In this document: positions 58,575 to 64,000 of the stretch, piece after piece
Numbering within the stretch: the first letter of the stretch is position 1
How the letters are laid out: each line of letters starts with the position of its first letter
DNA from: UBA995 sp035477115
Lineage (GTDB): Bacteria; Bacillota; Sulfobacillia; UBA995
Assembly (NCBI GenBank): GCA_035477115.1
Contig: DATIKW010000019.1
Coordinates: forward strand, 15,100-79,099
Length of the DNA: 64,000 nt
Direction of reading: 5' to 3'
Notes under the pieces: generated by a model
What the model saw: the letters and a program-made list of their open reading frames with translations, nothing else
Databases searched by the model: none
Told to the model about the DNA's origin: nothing
Translations under genes and position numbers: made by a program

Positions 58575-59885
58575 TCACCGGCTGACGGGGAGGACGGCTC
58601 CGGCATCGGGCATGACGTAGACCTGCGCCTCCGGTCCGAGCGATGCGAGCGCCTCATCCACGGCATGTTGCAGGGAAGCGGCCGGCAACAGTCGGGTGAG
58701 GGCCAGGTCAGCCGGGGTGAGCGCGGTCACCGCGGTGAAAGTGGCTCGCTCCATACCCAGCCATAGCGCGTAGGCGATGAATCCGCATACCTGGAACTCG
58801 GCCCGAAGGGCATCCTCCAGTGCCTCGACCGTGCGGTGGCGCCGCAGCCAGCGGTCGAAGTCGGGATCGCCGAGACCTTCCCGGCACTCGGCTGCCAGCA
58901 CCACCCGGCCTCCCCGCCGCACCGCCCGCAGGATGGGTTCCACCGTTCGGGTCGCCTGGTAGAAGGATACGTCCTTGGGGAAGCCGCCGGCGCCGGCGAT
59001 TACCAGGTCGGCGGGGCCGGGCAGCGGCGCCTGGAATCGCAGGTCGACCTCGGCCACGGCCCGGGCATGAGCGGCTCGCAGGTCTCCGGCGACGGCGAAG
59101 GCGATGCAGCCGTCTTGGCCGATGACGACTTGCACCGCATAGACGCGCGGCAGGAGAAGGGCGGCTTCCAGCATGTCCTCGTGGACGGGGTTGCCGTCCA
59201 GGATGCCGGGGACGGCCGAGGGATGCCGTCCCGCACCGCGGCGGGACGGCAGGAGCAGCCGGTGGTTGTGCCGGATGGTGTCGATCCCCGCCACCCCGGG
59301 GACGATGCTCTTGCGGCCGCCGCTGTAGCCGGCGAAGTCGTGAAAAGTCACCGCGCCGACCGCCACCACGAGGTCGGCCTCCGCTACCCGGCGATTGATG
59401 AGCACAGGAGTGCCCCGGCCGGTCGTGCCCAGGTGGACGAGGTCGGCGGCCAGGGCGTCATGCTCGTGGATTCGAACCCTCGCGGCGGCCTTGTCCCCGA
59501 CCAGGGATGCCATCTCGTCCCGGCTCTGGCGGCGATGGGCGCCCAGGGCGAAGATGAGGTCGATATCGTCATCGCTCGCGCCGCAAGCGCCCAGCCTATC
59601 GAGCAAGGCGTCGAGGAACTGGTGGGCCCGTAAGACGCGGGTGATGTCGGACACCACGATCGCCACCCGGCGTCCTCCGCCAAGGAAGTCGCCGGGCGGG
59701 GCCGCCTCGATCGCCCGCTCCACGATCCGCCGCTCGTCCCGTTCTCCCGCCGGGCACTGGGCGGCGGTCGGGGGCGGGTCCCGGGTCAGGCCGCCCGGCC
59801 CCACCCATCCCGCCACGGCGCCGGCGGGGATGCGAGCCCGTACCGTGCCGTCGCCATAGGCCAGCGAAACTTCCCGCTTCGTCAT
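58575..59885 (-). CDS. LarA-family (nickel-pincer racemase-like) protein
   Basis: The 436-residue DUF2088/LarA-family protein shows VAIVVSDITRVLRAHQFLD, FALGAHRRQSRDEM, VGAVTFHDFAGYSGGRKSIVPGVAG (the Lys that carries the nickel-pincer nucleotide in lactate racemase lies in such a GGxK loop) and AGGFPKDVSFYQ. LarA interconverts L- and D-lactate; homologues act on other 2-hydroxy acids. ATG 59885 overlaps the aminotransferase stop (ATGA). The lar accessory genes larB, larC and larE are not in the window. The substrate is unknown. Confidence 0.85.
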   Translation of the reverse strand: MTKREVSLAYGDGTVRARIPAGAVAGWVGPGGLTRDPPPTAAQCPAGERDERRIVERAIEAAPPGDFLGGGRRVAIVVSDITRVLRAHQFLDALLDRLGACGASDDDIDLIFALGAHRRQSRDEMASLVGDKAAARVRIHEHDALAADLVHLGTTGRGTPVLINRRVAEADLVVAVGAVTFHDFAGYSGGRKSIVPGVAGIDTIRHNHRLLLPSRRGAGRHPSAVPGILDGNPVHEDMLEAALLLPRVYAVQVVIGQDGCIAFAVAGDLRAAHARAVAEVDLRFQAPLPGPADLVIAGAGGFPKDVSFYQATRTVEPILRAVRRGGRVVLAAECREGLGDPDFDRWLRRHRTVEALEDALRAEFQVCGFIAYALWLGMERATFTAVTALTPADLALTRLLPAASLQHAVDEALASLGPEAQVYVMPDAGAVLPVSR

Positions 59886-61177
59886 GGGGCCAATACCGCC
59901 CGTTCGAGGATGTCGAGTCCCTGGTCCAGGTCCGATTCGCTCACCATCAGCGGCGGGATGAAGCGGATCACATGCTCCTCCAGGCCGCACCCGTACAGGA
60001 GTAACCCCTGTTCCAGGCAACGCTTCCGGACCTTCCAGGCGTAGGCGCCGTTGGGACGTCGATCCGGCCCGGGCTCCACGAACTCCAGGCCGATCATGAG
60101 CCCCTCGCCGCGGACGTCGCCGATGGACTCCGAACGGCCGGCCAGCGCTTTCAGCCGCTGGAGCGCCCGGCCCCCCATTTCCCGGGCCCGCTGGGGCAGG
60201 CGCTCCCGCTGCAGGACGGCGAGCGTGGCCACCGCCGCCGCCGCCGCCACCGCGTTGCCGCCGAAAGTCGTCCCGTGAGAGCCAGGCGGCCAGCGTTCCA
60301 TCAACTCGCGCGAGGCGCACACCGCCGACAATGGGAAGCCGGAGGCAATGCTCTTGGCCACCGCCAGGATGTCGGGGGTCACGCCGAAGGTCTGCGAGGC
60401 GAACCAGTCGCCAGTGCGCCCGAATCCGGTCTGGATCTCGTCGAAGATGAGCAGGATGCCGTGCTCGTCGCAGATCTCCCGCAAGCCGGCCAGGAACCCG
60501 CGGGGCGGGACCACGTATCCGCCCTCGCCCAGGATGGGTTCCACCACCATGGCGGCGATCTCCGACGGCAGGACGACCTGGCGCAGGAGCCGCTTGACCC
60601 CCTCCACGCATTCGAGGGAGCAACGGGCCGGATCCTGGTAGTAGGGGCAGCGGTAGCAGTAGGCGAAGGGGGCGAGATACACGCCGGACATCAGCGGCTC
60701 ATATTTGGCGCGATACTTGGGCTTGGAGGTCGTGATCGCGACCGCCCCCAGGGTGCGGCCGTGAAAGCCGCCGGTGAAAGCGAGGATGCCCGGCCGGCCG
60801 GTGACATGTCGCGCCAGCTTGAGCGACCCTTCCACCGCATCCGACCCGGATACGGCGAAGAAGAACATGTCCTTCCCTCCGGGCATGATCCCGGGGAGCT
60901 GCTCGGCCAGGTTCACCAGCGATTCGAACACCACGACACCCACCGCGCCGTGGATGAGCTGCTCGACTTGCCGGCGGGCAGCCGTCACTACTTCCGGGTG
61001 GTTGTGCCCGACGTTGGTGACGGCCATGCCGCTGGTGAAATCGAGGTAACGTTGCCCGTCAATCGTGACCAGTTCGCTGCCTCGCGCCTGGGCCACCGGG
61101 AGGTTGGGCCAGTCTCGGGCCAGGCTGGGGGCGAGGTGCCGCTTCATCCGGGTGAGCAAGTCGGCAGACGCGTTCAA
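59882..61177 (-). CDS. Class III PLP aminotransferase (or amino-acid racemase)
   Basis: The 431-residue fold-type I enzyme has GGFHGRTLGAVAITTSK, FDEIQTGFGRTG and the PLP Lys275 in ILAVAKSIASGFPLSA. An insertion with four cysteines (Cys174, 177, 186, 190 in AYCYRCPYYQDPARCSLEC) could bind metal; similar insertions occur in some class III aminotransferases and archaeal-type amino-acid racemases. TTG 61177 is the start with GGGAGTGG upstream. It lies 16 bases after ecfT and overlaps the larA-like gene, so all are one operon. Confidence 0.85.
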   Translation of the reverse strand: MNASADLLTRMKRHLAPSLARDWPNLPVAQARGSELVTIDGQRYLDFTSGMAVTNVGHNHPEVVTAARRQVEQLIHGAVGVVVFESLVNLAEQLPGIMPGGKDMFFFAVSGSDAVEGSLKLARHVTGRPGILAFTGGFHGRTLGAVAITTSKPKYRAKYEPLMSGVYLAPFAYCYRCPYYQDPARCSLECVEGVKRLLRQVVLPSEIAAMVVEPILGEGGYVVPPRGFLAGLREICDEHGILLIFDEIQTGFGRTGDWFASQTFGVTPDILAVAKSIASGFPLSAVCASRELMERWPPGSHGTTFGGNAVAAAAAVATLAVLQRERLPQRAREMGGRALQRLKALAGRSESIGDVRGEGLMIGLEFVEPGPDRRPNGAYAWKVRKRCLEQGLLLYGCGLEEHVIRFIPPLMVSESDLDQGLDILERAVLAP

Positions 61178-61193
61178 GTTAGGGCCACTCCCT

Positions 61194-62006
61194 CTAGCTA
61201 TACTTCAGCCACAGCGCGGTGACGAACACGGCGAAGATGCCCATAGCCGCCACGGCATCGACGGGCGTGAAGCGCAGGATGATCATCTCCGTCCGCCGGC
61301 CGGGCGCGCCGAAACCCTTGGACTCGAGGGCGATCTGGAGATCATTGCCCTTGCGGAACAGCATGAGCACCAGCGGGGTGAGCACGGGCACATACGCGCG
61401 ACGCAGTCGCCGGATCAGGTTCATGGCCTCAATGTCGAACGCCCGCAGGCGCTGGGCGTCCAAGATCGTCGACCACATCTGGAAGATCATCCCGGTAAAG
61501 GTCAGGGCACTCACGAACATGAAGATGAAGGTGGGCGGCAGCCGCAGGCTGGTCAAGGCGGCCATGATCGACGAGACCGGCGTGGTGGCGACGAACAGGG
61601 GCAGGGCGAACACGGCGGCCAGGATGCGCACGCAGAGGATGATGCCGAAGAGCAGCCCTTCGCGGGTGATCACCCCCAGGTTGCCGCCGCCCCAGATCGG
61701 GATGTCGGCGAAGGCCAGCAGGGGGGTGCCGCCACGGTAAAGGAAGGACTGCATGAGCAGGATGAAGATGAAGGTGCCGATGAGCACCTTGGCTAGCGCC
61801 CCGAACTGCCGGAGGGACAGGCGGGAGATGGCCCAGAGCAGTCCGTTGAGGCCCACCCAGATCAGCAATACCACCAGGTCGCGGGTTGTCGGCCAGTAAG
61901 GGATGACGATCAAGATCAGGGTGAGGAAGATGTGGAGCAACTTGACCATCGGGTGGAGCCGGTGGATCAGGGTATTGCGCTCCACGTAGTCGAAGATGGA
62001 CTGCAC
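61194..62006 (-). CDS. ecfT: ECF transporter membrane subunit EcfT
   Basis: The 270-residue protein has about six membrane helices and the EcfT coupling motifs near ALTSLRLPPTFIFMFVSALTF and DAQRLRAFDIEAM (Ala-Arg-Gly-like coupling helix), and a C-terminal ALESKGFGAPGRRT (second coupling motif with Gly-Phe-Gly). It links the S component to the ATPases. GTG 62006 directly abuts the stop of the fused ATPase gene (TGAGTG). Confidence 0.88.
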   Translation of the reverse strand: MQSIFDYVERNTLIHRLHPMVKLLHIFLTLILIVIPYWPTTRDLVVLLIWVGLNGLLWAISRLSLRQFGALAKVLIGTFIFILLMQSFLYRGGTPLLAFADIPIWGGGNLGVITREGLLFGIILCVRILAAVFALPLFVATTPVSSIMAALTSLRLPPTFIFMFVSALTFTGMIFQMWSTILDAQRLRAFDIEAMNLIRRLRRAYVPVLTPLVLMLFRKGNDLQIALESKGFGAPGRRTEMIILRFTPVDAVAAMGIFAVFVTALWLKYS

Positions 62007-63743
62007 TCACCTCACCCCCACGGTCGGCCGAAAGACATCGGCCAGTTGTTCCGGGGTCAGGGTTCCCCGGGGAACCCCCAGGTCGGCCAAACTGCGCCCT
62101 AGCAGGGCACTATCCGGAGGTTTCAGGAAAGTACTGGTCAGTACTTCGAGTTCGTCGAACACGTCCGCGCTCGGCGCGTCGAGGATGATCCGGCCGTCGA
62201 GCATCAGGATCACCCGTTCCGCGTAGCGGGCCACCAGGTCCATGTCGTGGCTGATCATGATGATGGTTCGCCCTTCGCGATCGCGCATTTCCCGGGCCAA
62301 GTCGGCCAGCTGGTAACGGCCGCGGTAGTCCTGGGCGGTCGTGGGTTCATCCAGGATCAAGACTTCCGGGCCCATGGCCACCGCTGCGGCAACGGCCAGC
62401 TTGCGCCGGTCGCCGAAACTGAGGCGGAAGGGGAAGGTTTCGCCATGCTCTTCCAGTCCCAGCCGCACCAGAGCCGCCTCGGCTTGCACCAGGGCTTCTT
62501 CCGGGCGCCTTCCCAGGTTCTCGAGGCCGAAGGCTACTTCCGCCCGGGCCGATACCGAGAACAACTGGTAGTCGGGATTCTGCAGCACCAGGCCGATGCG
62601 CGTCGCCACCTGGCCTACCGACATCCCGGCGATCGATTCTCCCCGGAATCGGATCTTCCCCCGCTGGGGGCGGTTCAGCCCCACAATGCATTTGACCAGC
62701 GTGGTCTTGCCGGACCCGTTCTGTCCCAGGATGGCAACGAATTCGCGTTCGCCGATGGTCAGGTCGACGTCGCGAACCGCCACCACCGGCGGGTGGCCGG
62801 GATAGGAGAAACTGAGCCCCTCGATCTGCAGGACCGGAGCGCGTTCAGCGGGAGGAGCCGCCCCGGTCGGCGTGGCAGGCCGCGGGCTTACCTGCAGGCG
62901 GCCTTCGGCCACCAGCTTCCGTACCTGCTCGGCTGCTGCTTCCGGGGTGACGGCCAAGTCGGTCCTGCCCGGTGCTACGAGGTGGAAGAATCGGCGCAAG
63001 GCGGGAGGCTGTACCCCAGCTTGTTCGAGCCTATCTACCTGGTCAAGGACCTCGTCAAGTTCGCCATACAACACCGCCCGGCCCTGATCCAGCACCAGCG
63101 CCCGGTTGGCCAACTCTTCGACCTCGCCGACCTTGTGGGTCGTGATCACGGTGGTCAGGTCTTGCTTGGCGACTACCGCACGCAGCGCCTCCAGTACTCC
63201 CTCCGACCCGAGGGGATCGAGCTGCGACGTGGGCTCGTCCAGGATCAGCAGGCCGGGCAGCATGGTCAGGGCGCTGGCCAACGCCGCCCTTTGCTTCTGC
63301 CCCCCGGAAAGCGCCTTGGGGTTGCGGTTTTCGAGTCCCTCGAGGCCCACCGTCTTGAGCGCCCAGGCCAGTCGATCCAGGATCTCCGCCCGCGGCAGTC
63401 CGAAGTTGGCCGGCGCGAAGGCCAGTTCCAGCTGGAGATTAGGCATGAAGAGCTGTGCTTCCGGATCCTGTAGCACGATGGACCGGTTGCGGGCGGAATG
63501 GTGAATGGGGTGTCCCCATGGATCTTCGCCGAAGACCTCAAGCTCTCCGGTCCGGGTACCTCCCCAGATATTGGGGATGATGCCCGACAGGAGATAGCAC
63601 AGGGTGGATTTGCCCGCCCCATTGGCGCCGAACACGGCCAGGATATCGCCCGGATACAGCTCGAGCGAGAGGTCGCGGATGGCGGCCACGTCGGGGTCGT
63701 AGGTGAAGCTGACATCCCGCAAGCGGACGGTAGGCTGGCTCAT
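62007..63743 (-). CDS. ECF transporter ATPase, two domains fused (EcfA1-EcfA2 type)
   Basis: The 578-residue protein has two ABC ATPase domains. Domain 1 (about 1-240) has GANGAGKST, ALSGGQKQRAAL and LLILDEPTSQLD. Domain 2 (about 300-530) has GQNGSGKTT, RLSFGDRRKLAVAAA (a variant signature) and VLILDEPTTAQD. Such fusions occur in YkoD-like ECF modules. ATG 63743 follows GGGAGGAG by about 5 bases. The domain-2 signature FGDRRK differs from LSGGQ, as often seen in one half of asymmetric pairs. Confidence 0.9.
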   Translation of the reverse strand: MSQPTVRLRDVSFTYDPDVAAIRDLSLELYPGDILAVFGANGAGKSTLCYLLSGIIPNIWGGTRTGELEVFGEDPWGHPIHHSARNRSIVLQDPEAQLFMPNLQLELAFAPANFGLPRAEILDRLAWALKTVGLEGLENRNPKALSGGQKQRAALASALTMLPGLLILDEPTSQLDPLGSEGVLEALRAVVAKQDLTTVITTHKVGEVEELANRALVLDQGRAVLYGELDEVLDQVDRLEQAGVQPPALRRFFHLVAPGRTDLAVTPEAAAEQVRKLVAEGRLQVSPRPATPTGAAPPAERAPVLQIEGLSFSYPGHPPVVAVRDVDLTIGEREFVAILGQNGSGKTTLVKCIVGLNRPQRGKIRFRGESIAGMSVGQVATRIGLVLQNPDYQLFSVSARAEVAFGLENLGRRPEEALVQAEAALVRLGLEEHGETFPFRLSFGDRRKLAVAAAVAMGPEVLILDEPTTAQDYRGRYQLADLAREMRDREGRTIIMISHDMDLVARYAERVILMLDGRIILDAPSADVFDELEVLTSTFLKPPDSALLGRSLADLGVPRGTLTPEQLADVFRPTVGVR

Positions 63744-63822
63744 GTCACTCCTCCCACCGAAAACGAGCGGGATCCCGACGAGGTCTGCCGGGTCCCGCCC
63801 GTAGGGTCACCAGATGGGACGA

Positions 63823-64000
63823 TTACCACACCGCGTCGCGAACTTTGGGTAGACCACTGCGGCTCATCGCTTCGAGTAAGGGGATGGTGATGGCGGTGAT
63901 GACCAGGGACAGGGCGGGAATCCACCAGAGGTAGCCGATGGCGGTAGCTATGCTCACCTCTGGCGTATAGCGGAACAGATATTGGTAGGGCCTGGTCCAA
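63823..64000 (-). CDS. C-terminal end of a membrane protein, probably the ECF S component (partial)
   Basis: The frame is open from the window edge to TAA 63823 (58 codons). It encodes TRPYQYLFRYTPEVS, a hydrophobic helix (TAIGYLWWIPALSLVITAI) and an ending SGLPKVRDAVW. Its place 79 bases upstream of the fused EcfA gene, on the same strand, is where a dedicated S component is expected. Too little is visible to name the substrate. Confidence 0.6.
   Translation of the reverse strand, partial: WTRPYQYLFRYTPEVSIATAIGYLWWIPALSLVITAITIPLLEAMSRSGLPKVRDAVW

Overview
The window is about 64 kb of high-GC DNA that reads as a Gram-positive, Bacillota-type chromosome. The evidence is the pcrA/uvrD-ligA-gatCAB neighbourhood, a T-box leader on ileS, an eukaryal-type IleS, lipoproteins with classic lipoboxes, frequent GTG/TTG (and apparently CTG) starts behind strong Shine-Dalgarno (SD) sequences, ECF transporters and a GerD-like small lipoprotein. 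I cannot name the species. A deep-branching high-GC Bacillota (Symbiobacterium/Thermaerobacter/Limnochordia-like) is my inference. No rRNA, tRNA, CRISPR array or intact mobile element was seen.

Layout. 1-4.0 kb: end of a purine operon (purN partial, purH, purD), then queT and a small lipoprotein. 4.3-7.4 kb: a 27-residue membrane peptide and a large hybrid sensor kinase (membrane + degenerate HD-GYP + GAF + PAS + kinase). 7.4-17.5 kb: pcrA, an inserted island (IS3 remnant, gene remnant, phosphoribosyltransferase, SLOG-type protein), a DUF368 lipid-carrier transporter, ligA and gatCAB. 17.5-26.5 kb (minus strand): rlmI-type methyltransferase, an ABC-2 exporter, a small membrane hydrolase, a lytic transglycosylase, an orphan RnfD, a 5'-truncated DUF4143 ATPase and moeB-rhodanese. 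26.6-31.5 kb: tungstate uptake genes tupABC behind a ModE-type operator, a promoter and a Moco/Tuco-type riboswitch, followed by a GH5 glycosidase. 31.7-35.1 kb: an ABC exporter overlapping an AlbA_2 regulator. 35.2-38.8 kb: T-box and ileS. 39.3-47.6 kb: amino-acid use (proline racemase family, CstA-type carrier, hutHUI) and two small genes. 47.9-50.7 kb (minus): a three-gene cell-surface operon. 50.9-58.6 kb: rlmCD-type methyltransferase, SPW-like small protein, murB, plsY, PIG-L deacetylase, a HAD phosphatase fused to a MoaD/ThiS-like domain, an M20 peptidase and an SDR. 58.6-64 kb (minus): an ECF transporter (S component partial, fused double ATPase, EcfT) tightly coupled to a class III aminotransferase and a LarA-family protein.

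Themes. Tungsten/molybdenum handling recurs (operator, riboswitch, tupABC, MoeB, a MoaD-like fusion). A family of 29-bp perfect palindromes, some with a second conserved module, sits in six intergenic gaps. Several genes appear to start at CTG. The island in the pcrA-ligA locus and the ECF-LarA operon are the least conventional gene neighbourhoods.
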